Counted from the stretch's first letter, positions 1-9,185 are shown. The stretch: 64,000 nucleotides of DNA from Xylanibacter rarus (GCF_001275135.1 NZ_LFQU01000001.1:62001-126000), one strand, 5' to 3'. Made by a program: numbers and translations. Notes: generated from the sequence alone by a model not told the origin.

Positions 1-2
1 GT

Positions 3-230
3 TTTATACGTGCAGTTGAATCTGCGGACAATCCGCAGTTTTATGCTCCAAAGGATATCCTTCCTAGTATGATAGGCAAAACTGTGCGCATCATCGGCGG
101 TCCTCTGAACGACTATGTAGGAAAACTCCAGAAGATGCAAGGCTCAAAAGTGAAGCGCATCTTTATTGAATTGTCTAACCTCTTGACTGCATCTATTGAA
201 GTGCAGCCTGAATATATACAGATATTATAA
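3..230 (+). CDS. UpxY-family transcription antiterminator, C-terminal part
   Basis: Seventy-five codons are open from the left edge to a TAA. The segment GKTVRIIGGPLNDYVGKL followed by KVKRIFIEL is the KOW-like C-terminal region of NusG-type proteins. The ending, which places a short beta-rich tail after the KOW segment, resembles UpxY proteins that open Bacteroides capsule operons. In that family the protein travels with RNA polymerase and prevents early termination in the long leader of its own capsule locus. The N-terminal NGN domain lies outside the window. The flippase that follows after a non-coding gap supports the capsule setting. The family call is from recognition of the motif order, not from a search. 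Confidence 0.75.
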   Translation, partial: FIRAVESADNPQFYAPKDILPSMIGKTVRIIGGPLNDYVGKLQKMQGSKVKRIFIELSNLLTASIEVQPEYIQIL

Positions 231-564
231 GAAATAACGAATCTTTATCTTATGCCATTTTGTTGTTTCTGCTGGCGCCAACAGGCAGAAATTGTTATGA
301 TGAAACTACTTTCGTAAATCCCATAAAACGAAAATATATAAATACAAAACCCGAGCCGGGCGTTATGGTTCAGCCGGTATCTTCGCTTTATATTGAACAG
401 ACTTTCGTTCGCTCTTTAGCAGCATAGCGTGCTATGTCAAGAAGAAACATACGGAACTCAATAGTAAACAAAAAGACGGCTGAAAGCAGAAATACACAAA
501 AGAGATAAAACGATATGCAGACCAACGGTCGGTTTGTGCTAAATTATTGATGTAAATAAATTAA
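231..564. other. Non-coding spacer between the antiterminator and the flippase
   Basis: No convincing gene is visible in these 334 bases. They contain a stable hairpin at 266-291 (arms TTTCTGCTG and CAGgCAGAAA) and a short palindrome at 423-436 (CATAGC-GT-GCTATG). In UpxY-controlled loci such untranslated stretches are where antitermination acts, so the hairpin could be a pause or termination site. That role is inferred. Confidence 0.4.
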
Positions 565-2103
565 ATGACCACGCAACAGGAAAATACAAAACGGATTGCA
601 AAGAATACATTGATGCTATATGTCCGCATGCTTTTTGGCATGTTGATATCATTATACACTTCGCGTGTGGTTTTGCAGGCCTTGGGCGTTGAAGACTATG
701 GCATCTATAATGTCGTAGGCGGTGTGGTTGCTATGTTTTCGATGGTTTCCAGTTCTTTGTCTTCATCTGTCAGCAGATTCCTGACTTTTGAGTTGGGAAA
801 AGGAGACATGGAAGGTCTCAAAAAAGTTTTTTCCACATCATTAAGTATTCAGCTTGTTTTGTCAGGCATAATAATAATCCTTGCAGAAACAATAGGCCTT
901 TGGTTCCTGAATACTCACATGACAATTCCCGATAACAGGTTGTATGCTGCCAATTGGGTGTTTCATGCGTCAGTACTTACATTTGTGATAAACCTTTTGA
1001 GTGTTCCGTTCAGTGCATCAATCGTATCTCATGAACGTATGAGTGCGTTTGCCTATATAGGTATACTTGACATAATCCTGCGTCTGCTGATTGTGTTGTT
1101 TATAGCTTATTCCGGGTTAACTTTCGATCGTCTGATTGTATATGCATTGCTTTTAGTGGGAGTGGTTTGCATCATGCAGGCAATTTATTGGAGTTATTGC
1201 ACTCGTAATTTTGAGGAATGTAAATTAAAACTGAGCTTTGATGTCAGCTATTGGAAAGAGATGAGCTCTTTTGCAGGCTGGAATTTCATTGGAGGTACGG
1301 CCAGCTTGTTGAAGGATCAAGGTGTGAATGTATTGTTAAATCTATTTATGGGACCGGTTGTTAATGCTGCGCGTGGAATAGCCAATACCGTGAATAATGT
1401 ATTATCATCATTTGCAAGTAATTTTATGACAGCTCTTAAACCGCAGATTACGAAATCCTATGCAGCAGGCGATTATGACTATATGATTTCACTAGTAGAG
1501 AGAGGTTCAAGATTTTCTTACTATATACTTTTGTTGTTTGCTTTGCCGATGATGTTTGAGACGGAGTTTGTGCTGACTTTGTGGCTTAAACATTATCCAG
1601 AACATACGGTTAATTTCGTGAGGCTTATTCTAATTGTAACAATGTGTGACGTCTTGTCTAATACATTGATTCAATTAAAGGCTGCAACAGGCAAGGTTCG
1701 TAATTATCAGATTGTCGTAGGCGGTATGCTTCTGATGAATTTTCCATTATCATACCTTTGCTTGAAAGTTGGTTTCCCGCCGGAATCAACTTTAATAGTT
1801 GCTTTAATAGTTGCAGTTTCTTGTCTGTTGTTAAGATTATTGTTTTTACGAAGTATTACAGATTTCTCAATGAAACGCTATATATATAATGTATGTGGAA
1901 ATGTTTTATTTGTAACGTTAATATCTATGATATTGCCTTTACTTCTTTATATGCAGATGTCAGATGGTATTGTGCGTTTCTTTTTGATTTGTTTGTTAAC
2001 AACTTTATCTTCGTCTATAACAATTTATTTTATAGGATGTAGCAAGAATGAACGAACATTCATAAGAGGGAAAATTGCACTAATTAAGAGAAAAATCTTT
2101 TAA
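565..2103 (+). CDS. Polysaccharide flippase, Wzx/MATE type
   Basis: A 512-residue, very hydrophobic protein with about 12-14 membrane segments, the usual size for a Wzx-type flippase. The N-terminal block with SLYTSRVVLQALGVEDYGIY, which leads into a glycine-rich first helix, is typical of Bacteroides lipopolysaccharide and capsule repeat-unit exporters. It should sit in the inner membrane and flip undecaprenyl-linked capsule repeat units to the periplasm for Wzy polymerisation. It opens the run of capsule genes that follows. The DNA is AT-rich like its capsule neighbours and unlike the GC-richer transposon genes to the right. Confidence 0.85.
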   Translation: MTTQQENTKRIAKNTLMLYVRMLFGMLISLYTSRVVLQALGVEDYGIYNVVGGVVAMFSMVSSSLSSSVSRFLTFELGKGDMEGLKKVFSTSLSIQLVLSGIIIILAETIGLWFLNTHMTIPDNRLYAANWVFHASVLTFVINLLSVPFSASIVSHERMSAFAYIGILDIILRLLIVLFIAYSGLTFDRLIVYALLLVGVVCIMQAIYWSYCTRNFEECKLKLSFDVSYWKEMSSFAGWNFIGGTASLLKDQGVNVLLNLFMGPVVNAARGIANTVNNVLSSFASNFMTALKPQITKSYAAGDYDYMISLVERGSRFSYYILLLFALPMMFETEFVLTLWLKHYPEHTVNFVRLILIVTMCDVLSNTLIQLKAATGKVRNYQIVVGGMLLMNFPLSYLCLKVGFPPESTLIVALIVAVSCLLLRLLFLRSITDFSMKRYIYNVCGNVLFVTLISMILPLLLYMQMSDGIVRFFLICLLTTLSSSITIYFIGCSKNERTFIRGKIALIKRKIF

Positions 2104-2152
2104 AATATTCTATATTTATTTACTTCTGTAAAGAAGTGTTTCCATCTTAATA

Positions 2153-3371
2153 ATGGTGGATGATGATTATATTATGAAATTAGCGAGTAAAGAAACATGC
2201 ACAGGATGCAATGCTTGTGCTTATGTTTGCCCCCGAAAGTGTATTGATTTCAAAGATGATAAGACATATAATATTGCTTATCCCGTTATTAATGAGAACG
2301 AATGCATTAATTGTGGAAAGTGCAGTAAGATTTGTCCTGCTTTAAATCCAATTGAAGGTGTTGTGCCTTTAAAAGCTTATGCTGCATGGAGTTCCGATAC
2401 AGAAGAAAGGCGTACTAGTGCATCAGGTGGAATAGGCACGGAAATATATAAGTATGCACTTGATTTAGGCTGGAATATTGTTGGGGCAACTTTTGACAAT
2501 GATTTTCAAGTTTGTTTGAAAGTATCAGACAAATTGAACTCAATAAAAGAATTTAAGAATTCAAAGTACGTCTTTAGTTCTATAAAAAGTTTATTTCAAG
2601 AATTGGACATACGCCTTAAATCTGGTGCAAAAATAGTTGTGATAGCTTTGCCGTGTCAGATTGCAGCGATTAAAAAGATGTTCTATAGATATCTTGATAA
2701 TCTTCTATTGGTGGATCTGGTTTGTCATGGTGTAACGCCTGCTGATTATTTAATTCAGCATATCAGAAGTATTGAACATAAAAAAGATAATAAAGCTATA
2801 TCTGTTTTTTTCCGTGATCCGGCTTATTCAACAGATACTTTTACATTTACTTTGTATAATGCAAAGAATGATTGCTTTTATGCTAAACGGACAGCGAATC
2901 GCGACAGTTACCAAGTCGGTTATCATCGTATGATTTCATATAGAGAAAATTGTTATCATTGTCAGTTTGCAAGGCAACATCGTATTTCTGATATTACAAT
3001 CAGTGATTATAAAGGGCTCGGAAAGTATGCCCCTAGTAATATTATTGATAATCGTCAGGTTTCATGTATATTGGTTAATACAGATAAAGGAAAAACTTTA
3101 TTGATAATTTACTTAAAAAGGAAATATTGTTGCTGAGGAACGTCCTGTGAAAGAGCCGATAGAGGGAGATAGACAGTTACAGCATCCTTCACAAAAATCT
3201 TTTGCTCGAAAAATTTTTGAGCATAGAATTAGAAGTTGTGATGGTAATTTTGAATATGCGATGTTTCCGATTGTATATATAGTATCTTTTCAACATTTTC
3301 TATATAGAGCTGAAAATGTTTTGAAGCGAATAATATTGAAGATTTTAAAAACATTCAGATGTAATAAATAA
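2153..3371 (+). pseudogene. Fe-S / coenzyme F420 hydrogenase beta-like protein, frameshifted
   Basis: The first 327 codons encode two 4Fe-4S clusters near the N-terminus (CTGCNACAYVC and CINCGKCSKIC). The F420 hydrogenase/dehydrogenase beta-subunit domain follows, with TASGGIGTEIYKYALDLGW and ALPCQIAAIKK. The frame then ends early at 3136. The homologous ending (AEERPVKEPIEGDRQLQHPS) continues in another frame from about 3117 to 3371. Two single-base losses fit: one near 3096-3103 and one in the A-run at 3115-3119. The intact neighbour at 4660 shows the full architecture of about 400 residues. Such proteins occur beside polysaccharide pyruvyl transferases in capsule loci, where their exact redox role is unknown. 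Either the gene is decayed or the bases are misread. Confidence 0.75.
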
Positions 3372-4519
3372 TGTTACGTGTAGGTATTTTGACAATTCAT
3401 AATTCACCTAACTATGGGGCAAGTTTACAGTCGTATGCACTTTATAAGTATATCTCTCAACAGTCAGGAATAGAGTGTGAAATTATTGATCTGCATAGAC
3501 CTCATGAAGATGGTTATGTAAAAAGTAAGAAATTTGTGCCTTATCGTGGGAAACCTTTTTCTATAAAAAGGCTGATTAAATCTACTTTGCAAAAAATATT
3601 ACGGCATGAATCAAAGAATGTGACCTATTATTCTATAGATTCAAAATGCAAATTTGATGAATTTAACAAAGGTCTTAATTTAAGTCGTCCTTATTGGGGG
3701 ATTGATGAACTTTATGCAACTCCGCCATGTTATGATATATATATGACAGGTAGTGATCAAGTTTGGAATCCAACTCAGCCCTATTGTTTAGAACCATATT
3801 TTTTGACTTTTGTTCCGAAGGGTAAAAAGAAAATTTCTTACGCTTCAAGTATAGGGGTTACAGAATTGTTGGAAAACGAAAAACAGGACTTTAGGCGTTG
3901 GTTATCTTCATATGGTGCAATATCTGTGCGTGAACATCAGGCAAAGGAATTGTTAGCTTCATTTATAGAGAAACCAGTCGTTCAAGTTGCTGATCCTACA
4001 TTCTTATTGGATTCTGGATTTTGGAAAAAAATAGCGGTATATTCTCGAAAATCAGAACCGTATATTTTGCTTTTTACAGTCGGCTTTGATTCAAATCTAT
4101 TGCAGTTTGCTATTAAAATTAGTAATGAGTCAGGATTACGTTTGATATATCTTAATCAACTTTTGTCAGAACCGATAGATAGAAGTTATGAAGTTGTGAA
4201 TGATGCGGGACCTAGAGAGTTTCTTGGATTGATAGCTCATGCAGAAATGGTGATAACAGATTCTTATCATGCAACCGTATTTTCACTTATTATGGAAACA
4301 AAGAATTTCTACACTTATATTGCATCATGTAATAAGCGAGGAAGTCGCATTTTGGATTTACTGGAAACTTATCAAACTAAAAACCATCTTCTATTAAATG
4401 ATTTATCTGAAAATTATGATGATTTATCCAATAGAAAAATAGACTATAACTTTATAAGGAAAATATATAAAGAAGAACAAATAAAAGCACATGCTTTTTT
4501 AAAAAATGCTTTATCATGA
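3371..4519 (+). CDS. Polysaccharide pyruvyl transferase family protein
   Basis: A 382-residue protein starting MLRVGILTIHNSPNYGASLQ, the usual opening of the WcaK/CsaB-like pyruvyl transferase family. Further family blocks are YDIYMTGSDQVWNP near residue 125, KISYASSIGV, ADPTFLLD and the late VITDSYHATVFSLI. The family adds a ketal pyruvate from phosphoenolpyruvate to sugars of surface polysaccharides in the cytoplasm. It overlaps the end of the preceding frameshifted gene by one base and its stop overlaps the next ATG (ATGA), so the genes are translationally coupled. The acceptor sugar cannot be told from sequence. Confidence 0.85.
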   Translation: MLRVGILTIHNSPNYGASLQSYALYKYISQQSGIECEIIDLHRPHEDGYVKSKKFVPYRGKPFSIKRLIKSTLQKILRHESKNVTYYSIDSKCKFDEFNKGLNLSRPYWGIDELYATPPCYDIYMTGSDQVWNPTQPYCLEPYFLTFVPKGKKKISYASSIGVTELLENEKQDFRRWLSSYGAISVREHQAKELLASFIEKPVVQVADPTFLLDSGFWKKIAVYSRKSEPYILLFTVGFDSNLLQFAIKISNESGLRLIYLNQLLSEPIDRSYEVVNDAGPREFLGLIAHAEMVITDSYHATVFSLIMETKNFYTYIASCNKRGSRILDLLETYQTKNHLLLNDLSENYDDLSNRKIDYNFIRKIYKEEQIKAHAFLKNALS

Positions 4520-4650
4520 ATTCGAGTAGAATTGATTGGATAGATTATAGCAAGGCATTTCTTATCGTACTTGTTGTATTTGCACATTGTCCTTTAATAC
4601 CTCATGTATTATTATCTGCCTTGGTTTGTAGGACGTTCATATTTGAATAG
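4516..4650 (+). pseudogene. Acyltransferase-3 N-terminal remnant
   Basis: A 44-codon frame overlapping the previous stop (ATGA). Its start, IDWIDYSKAFLIVLVVFAHC, is the first membrane helix of acyltransferase-3 family proteins (O-acetylation of surface sugars), normally followed by about 300 residues with ten helices. Here the frame ends after a few more residues and the next gene starts ten bases later, so nearly the entire gene has been deleted. It is a remnant rather than a functional small protein. Confidence 0.6.
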
Positions 4651-4659
4651 AGATAGGAA

Positions 4660-5865
4660 ATGAACATTGCTGACATAAGAGATTGTTTTGGTTGTGGTGT
4701 CTGTGCTACGGTGTGCGCAAGGCATATTATAGAATTAAGGCTCAATATTGATGGCTTCTATGAACCGTATATAACAGATACGTCAAAGTGTACAGATTGT
4801 GGCTTATGTATAGATGTCTGTTCTTATACAAATGATGGATTGTCGTTAAAAGGTGCTTGTATTAAAAGCTATGCAGCATGGAGCAAAGACGACAATGTAA
4901 GGAGTAAATGTAGTAGTGGCGGTATTGGTTTTGAAATAGGTCGCACATTGCTAAGCCAAGGATATAAGGTTTGTGGCGTAAAATACAATATCGATAAGAA
5001 CCAAGCAGAACATTATATAGCCACGACTGTGGAAGAACTTATTCAATCCATTGGAAGTAAGTATATCCAGAGTTATACTGTTGATGGTTTTAAGGCTATT
5101 AATAGAAAAGAGAAATATCTTGTTACAGGTACTCCATGCCAGATTGATTCTTTTAGACGATATATTCAGAAGTTTCGTTGTGAGGATAATTTTATATTGC
5201 TTGATTTCTTTTGCCATGGTGTGCCGTCAATGAAAATGTGGCGAAAATATGTCGCATGGGCAGAAATGCAGGTTGGTAATTTGACATATGTTTCCTGGCG
5301 AAATAAATTTGCTGGTTGGCACGACTCTTGGGTAATGTCAATTGATGATAAAAATACAGGTGAAAAGGTGGATTGGCATGATTCCTACAATATGTTAATA
5401 AGGGGGAGAAGAACTTTTATTTTTTCCAAATTGTCACAAGGTGATATGTTTTATAGACTCTTCCTTGGTGACAGCTGTTTAGGAAAAGCATGTTATGAGC
5501 GTTGTAAATTTAAGTATGGCAATTCATCTGCAGACATTCGTATTGGGGATTTATGGGGAAATACCTATAAAGATGATGAGAATGGGGTGAGTGCTGTTAT
5601 TGTATTCACAGAAAGAGGAGAGAATGTCCTACATCAATGTAATTGTACTTTTATTGAATATCCTTTTGAGGTGGTATCTGAAGGACAGATGAAAACCGGT
5701 CCTAAAATACCTCCGTATTCAAGGGATATTTGGAAAGTATTACGGGATGACAGTTCAACTATTTTTCAAGCAATATCTATAATTGATAGGTATGAGAGAT
5801 TTAAAAGGTGGAAAAATCGTGTGAATCATTTGTTACGGATTGTGGGTATAAAATTTCAAATTTGA
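4660..5865 (+). CDS. Fe-S / coenzyme F420 hydrogenase beta-like protein
   Basis: An intact 401-residue member of the same family as the frameshifted gene at 2153. It has two ferredoxin-type clusters, CFGCGVCATVC near residue 10 and CTDCGLCIDVC near residue 45. SSGGIGFEIGRTL, TGTPCQIDSFRR and the late cysteines CYERCKFKYGN with DIRIGDLWG follow. Family knowledge: a flavin and Fe-S redox fold related to the beta subunit of F420-reducing hydrogenase, frequent in Bacteroides capsule loci next to pyruvyl transferases. The substrate is unknown. The next gene, also a pyruvyl transferase, starts 15 bases after its stop. Confidence 0.8.
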   Translation: MNIADIRDCFGCGVCATVCARHIIELRLNIDGFYEPYITDTSKCTDCGLCIDVCSYTNDGLSLKGACIKSYAAWSKDDNVRSKCSSGGIGFEIGRTLLSQGYKVCGVKYNIDKNQAEHYIATTVEELIQSIGSKYIQSYTVDGFKAINRKEKYLVTGTPCQIDSFRRYIQKFRCEDNFILLDFFCHGVPSMKMWRKYVAWAEMQVGNLTYVSWRNKFAGWHDSWVMSIDDKNTGEKVDWHDSYNMLIRGRRTFIFSKLSQGDMFYRLFLGDSCLGKACYERCKFKYGNSSADIRIGDLWGNTYKDDENGVSAVIVFTERGENVLHQCNCTFIEYPFEVVSEGQMKTGPKIPPYSRDIWKVLRDDSSTIFQAISIIDRYERFKRWKNRVNHLLRIVGIKFQI

Positions 5866-5879
5866 TTGTAAGTAAGAAT

Positions 5880-7016
5880 ATGACACACAAAAAAATAGGC
5901 ATAATAACTTTTCATGCTTCCCATAATTATGGTTCTATGCTTCAGGCATACGCTCTTCAACAAACTGTTTTGGGCATGGGATTAGATTGTGAGATAATTA
6001 ATTTCAGGACAAATATTCAAACAGAACACTTTAAACCACCATTTATGCGTGGAACTATTCAAGGAAAGATTAAAAGATTTATCCAATATCTTCCTTATTG
6101 TTATAGTCTGTTCAGAAAGTATGAATTGTTTGAGGAGTTTTTGACTTGTCATTATAAATTATCAGATAAAGAGTATTCGTCTTTATCAGAACTCGAAGAG
6201 GCTAATCTGCTATACGATGTAATTATATCTGGAAGTGATCAAATTTGGAATACATATTGTTTTGATTTTGATTGGGCTTACTTTTTGCCATTTGCCAAAT
6301 CTGCACATAGGGTTGCTTATGCACCAAGTTTAGGGCCAACTCCGTTTCATTCTATCAGGACAGAAATGGAACAGCAAATAAAGTCTCTAATTCAAAATTA
6401 TGATGTGGTAAGTGTTAGAGATTCTTTGGCACAGAAAGAATTAAAAAGGTTGATTGGTATTGAGTGTCCTATAATGATAGATCCTACCTTATTGTTGCCA
6501 ATCCAAGATTGGCATGTTATGGCGGGAAATGTTCCTATTGTGAAGGGGAAATATATATTTTTATATACTCCGTGGTATGAAAAGCCTGTGTTTGATGCTG
6601 CTATGGTAATTTCTAAGAAATTGGGATTGCCAGTTGTAGTCACACAGTTATATGATAGTTGGAAGCGTAATAGTTGGATTGTGGACAAAACTTTTAAGTC
6701 CTACATATCAACAGGACCAAAAGAATTCTTGAATTTATGCAAATTTGCGACATGTACTGTAGGAGCTTCTTTTCATGTCGCAGTATTTTCAATTCTGTTC
6801 GAGACACCTTTTTATTCTGTAGATGGAATGAAAGACAGTAGAGTTATGGAGTTATTGGCAATGACAAAATTGGAATCACGTATATGGGATTCATGTCAAC
6901 CTCCAACTGCAATTTCGTTGAATTTGAATTTTAATCATGCAATTGATGTTATAGAATCTAAAAGGAACAATTGCATCGAGTGGTTGGACAAAAAATTGAT
7001 GAATATGCTTGGATGA
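5880..7016 (+). CDS. Polysaccharide pyruvyl transferase family protein
   Basis: A 378-residue protein beginning MTHKKIGIITFHASHNYGSM, paralogous to the gene at 3371. The ATG at 5880 is chosen because homology begins there; the frame is open back to 5808 only by overlap with the previous gene. Shared blocks include YDVIISGSDQIWNT, YAPSLG, IDPTLLLP and the glycine-histidine segment VGASFHVAVFSILF. It probably decorates a capsule sugar with pyruvate using PEP. Together with the gene at 4660 it repeats the gene order of 2153-4519. Confidence 0.85.
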   Translation: MTHKKIGIITFHASHNYGSMLQAYALQQTVLGMGLDCEIINFRTNIQTEHFKPPFMRGTIQGKIKRFIQYLPYCYSLFRKYELFEEFLTCHYKLSDKEYSSLSELEEANLLYDVIISGSDQIWNTYCFDFDWAYFLPFAKSAHRVAYAPSLGPTPFHSIRTEMEQQIKSLIQNYDVVSVRDSLAQKELKRLIGIECPIMIDPTLLLPIQDWHVMAGNVPIVKGKYIFLYTPWYEKPVFDAAMVISKKLGLPVVVTQLYDSWKRNSWIVDKTFKSYISTGPKEFLNLCKFATCTVGASFHVAVFSILFETPFYSVDGMKDSRVMELLAMTKLESRIWDSCQPPTAISLNLNFNHAIDVIESKRNNCIEWLDKKLMNMLG

Positions 7017-7073
7017 TTTACATATTGCTGTTTATTTAATATTTGCAAAACGTAAGACATAAATTATTGAAAA

Positions 7074-7406
7074 ATGAGTAAAAGAGTATCAGGCTTTCTT
7101 CGTGTTAAGAATGAAGGAATCTTTATAGAGAGATGTGTTGAATCGTGCATTGATGCTTTGGATGAACTTATTATAGTTTTCAATGACTGTACCGATAATA
7201 GTGAGGATGAGATAAATAAGATGGTTGCAAAATATCCTCACAAAATAAAAAGTTTTAAATACCCGCATCATGTTTTGGGAATGTATATTACTAAAGAAGA
7301 ATTTGATGTGGCAAAAAATCTTCCTGAAGGTGATCCCGCTTTATTTAGTACCTATAGTAACTTTGCACTGCGAAGTTACGAAAAGAGTGTAATTTATTGG
7401 AAATGA
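7074..7406 (+). pseudogene. Glycosyltransferase, truncated at the transposon boundary
   Basis: The 110 codons read SGFLRVKNEGIFIERCVESC, then ELIIVFNDCTDNSEDEI, the nucleotide-sugar-binding start of a GT-A (family 2-like) glycosyltransferase. A DxD-type site should follow at roughly residue 110 and about 150 or more further residues are missing. The frame stops at 7406 just where the sequence character changes to that of the conjugative element. The simplest reading is that the element inserted in, or just downstream of a deletion in, this capsule glycosyltransferase. The other half would be expected beyond the element's right end. Confidence 0.7.
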
Positions 7407-7525
7407 GCATTGGGTAATCGCTCATAATAGTAATAGGTTACGAATTAGTTAGTTATCTACTGCATTATTCTTCTGTGCGTTGCGTAACCTTCAAAGAACT
7501 CTTCGTATGCAAAAGTAACAATAAA
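7395..7525. other. Probable end of the conjugative transposon (att region)
   Basis: Capsule DNA gives way to transposon DNA in this interval. GCAAAAGTAAC at 7509-7519 matches the complement of the CTnDOT attachment core GTANNTTTGC at nine of ten positions. A pair of 8-bp inverted repeats (AGGTTACG 7435-7442, CGTAACCT 7483-7490) lies just outside it and may be recombinase arm or core sites. The core also reads leftward as a TACTTTTG promoter box. The exact crossover base cannot be fixed without the other end or an empty site. Confidence 0.45.
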
Positions 7526-7528
7526 ACG

Positions 7529-7559
7529 GGAGATTTAGAAATGAATCTCCTGATTTTTT
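7529..7559. terminator. Intrinsic terminator-like hairpin near the element end
   Basis: Arms GGAGATT and AATCTCC with an eight-base loop are followed by TGATTTTTTC. It could insulate the element from rightward capsule transcription. Confidence 0.55.
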
Positions 7560-8370
7560 CTTCTCACACAAGTTTTTCCGTAAAAGCGATTTTATCCGTC
7601 AGCACACCATCGCCCAAAAAGATTTTGAACGAACGTGTGCCGACTGCCGCATAAGCGGAGAAAAGGGCTTTGCCTCACGCCTAAACAATAGTTTAGACTG
7701 ATGAGACAAGGCCCCTTTCTTTTGTGCTTATGCCAAAGAGGTGCTTTTACGGGGTTTTGACGATTTTTCTTTTTTCGTTGTCCTTTTGAGCCGGAAGCGG
7801 AAAGCCGTGTATGACCGCACATTCCATAAATGGAACAAGCCGTCACTCACGGCAGACAAACCGGGAAGAATGATTTTATCCATCCGACCAAACACGTTTG
7901 GCCAAACAGATAAAAACATACTTCCTTGCCGATGGTTTGCCCGGTTTCACGCTACCGGCTATGTTCTTTTCTGTTGGGGATGTCTTTTTCACGGATTTCT
8001 CTTTTGAAGTTTTCCTGTCTAATCTGCCTCTACTTCCGTTTACCTCCATTTTCGCGCCTTTCAGTGAGCCGCATCAGGCAGTCATTTTCGTGCTGGGTGC
8101 AAAGGTAACTCCGGGATTGTACGGGAAAGCAAGGTCAAGCCTCCTGTTTTCTGGAAAAATCTCCAGCCCTTCGGGTAGTATTTTCCCGAAAAACCTTGCA
8201 TTCCCTAATCCCTACCTTTTTAAGCACCCGAAACGAAAACGACCGATGCGACAGAAAGACGCATTAAAAAAAATGTCGGATAAACGAGAGGCAGATAAGA
8301 TAGTTTGAAACTCAACTCCCTCAGCTCTTGAATCCGCATTAAAAAACAAAAAATCAAAAACAAAACGGAT
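7560..8370. other. Terminal region of the transposon without a recognisable gene
   Basis: About 800 bases with no recognised gene. It contains a CCAAAC-AC-GTTTGG palindrome near 7889-7902 and a leftward promoter-like box TACCTTTG at 8100-8107. The only frame with coding-like composition is a lysine-rich leftward one at 7876-8049. A weak rightward box TACCTTTT near 8212-8219 could serve the operon that starts at 8371. Structured, gene-poor ends are usual in this transposon family. Confidence 0.4.
7876..8049 (-). CDS. Possible small lysine-rich protein
   Basis: A 57-codon leftward frame starting MEVNGSRGRLDRKTSKEKSV, rich in Lys, Ser and Arg and lacking hydrophobic segments. It lies about 50 bases downstream of a leftward TACCTTTG box (8100-8107). 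The ribosome-binding site is weak (AAAGG-like, with an intervening GCGCGAAA). I do not recognise the family and it may be chance. Confidence 0.25.
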   Translation of the reverse strand: MEVNGSRGRLDRKTSKEKSVKKTSPTEKNIAGSVKPGKPSARKYVFICLAKRVWSDG

Positions 8371-8706
8371 ATGAGAACGGCAATAGCAACAAAATTCGTG
8401 GCATGGGAAGTACCAAGTTTGGAGAACCTGCAAGGCAGCAAGGTGTACGGACTTCGCACCAAACTGAACAATGGTGAGAAATTGAGCCGAGAGGAAAAGG
8501 ATTGGCTTACACGCAATGTGAACAGCAACACCTATTTCAAGAGCGCAGTACCCTTGCAAGGTTGGATGTTTGACTTTTCCGACATTCTCCGAACCTACAT
8601 TGTAAAGCAGTATGGACATTGGGCGGAATACAAGGCTACCGACAAGACCGCACTCCGCAGTTTCCTATACGGCAGGATAGACAGCATCGTGGAACTTAAC
8701 AAATGA
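8371..8706 (+). CDS. Conserved small protein of the transposon's accessory operon
   Basis: A 111-residue soluble protein starting MRTAIATKFVAWEVPSLENL. I do not recognise a named domain. It has no membrane segment and a mixed charged composition, with KLSREEKDWLTRNV in the middle and GWMFDFSDILRTYIV later. It is the first of a rightward series of small genes that ends at 12344. In CTnDOT-type elements such genes lie near one end and are dispensable or of unknown role. The next gene follows after seven bases, indicating an operon. Confidence 0.65.
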   Translation: MRTAIATKFVAWEVPSLENLQGSKVYGLRTKLNNGEKLSREEKDWLTRNVNSNTYFKSAVPLQGWMFDFSDILRTYIVKQYGHWAEYKATDKTALRSFLYGRIDSIVELNK

Positions 8707-8713
8707 TACGGCT

Positions 8714-8929
8714 ATGACAGCAACGGTAAATTTCAGACAAATGGCGCAATACATAGGGCTTGCGATATGCACCCTAATCATGCGCACCGCCTTTTGGGTG
8801 TCCGGCATCCTTTGGTACATCGTCAGAGAGATAATAAACGGAGTGTTCCGAGTGGCAATAGGGGTAATCGTGGCTATTCTTTCCGTTATCCTGTTCTTCG
8901 GCTTCATTCTTTGGTTATTCACCCTTTAA
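8714..8929 (+). CDS. Small membrane protein
   Basis: Seventy-one residues with two hydrophobic stretches (roughly residues 12-32 and 42-68), so probably an inner-membrane hairpin. No family recognised. It lies seven bases after the previous stop and eleven before the next start, within the accessory operon. Confidence 0.6.
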   Translation: MTATVNFRQMAQYIGLAICTLIMRTAFWVSGILWYIVREIINGVFRVAIGVIVAILSVILFFGFILWLFTL

Positions 8930-8940
8930 TCCCTACCGAC

Positions 8941-9162
8941 ATGGCAAAGAGAAGAAGCAAGACAGTGGAGCAACAATGCAGATACTACGAGGTGGGCAAC
9001 ATCTTCGAGTACATGGTGGAAACATACCTCAACGGCAATATGTCCGTGTTCCGTGGACTCTACCACGAACTGAACAAGAACGCACGGAAGGACTTTATAG
9101 ACTTCCTATTGAGCGAGGTTGAGCCGATTTATTGGAGGGAGATTTTGAAACATACTATTTGA
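8941..9162 (+). CDS. Small conserved protein of the accessory operon
   Basis: Seventy-three residues from the ATG at 8941 (MAKRRSKTVEQQCRYYEVGN); the frame is open further upstream, but that part only shadows the preceding membrane gene. It is basic at the N-terminus and then helical (NIFEYMVETYLNG, DFIDFLLSEVEPIYW). No named domain recognised. The next gene starts 23 bases downstream. Confidence 0.6.
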   Translation: MAKRRSKTVEQQCRYYEVGNIFEYMVETYLNGNMSVFRGLYHELNKNARKDFIDFLLSEVEPIYWREILKHTI

Positions 9163-9185
9163 CAACTCATAAAAACGACAGCGAT

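Noticed and set aside
5051-5217. Short frames on both strands inside the capsule Fe-S gene
   Set aside because: Shadows of the 401-residue gene at 4660 in AT-rich DNA, without independent support.
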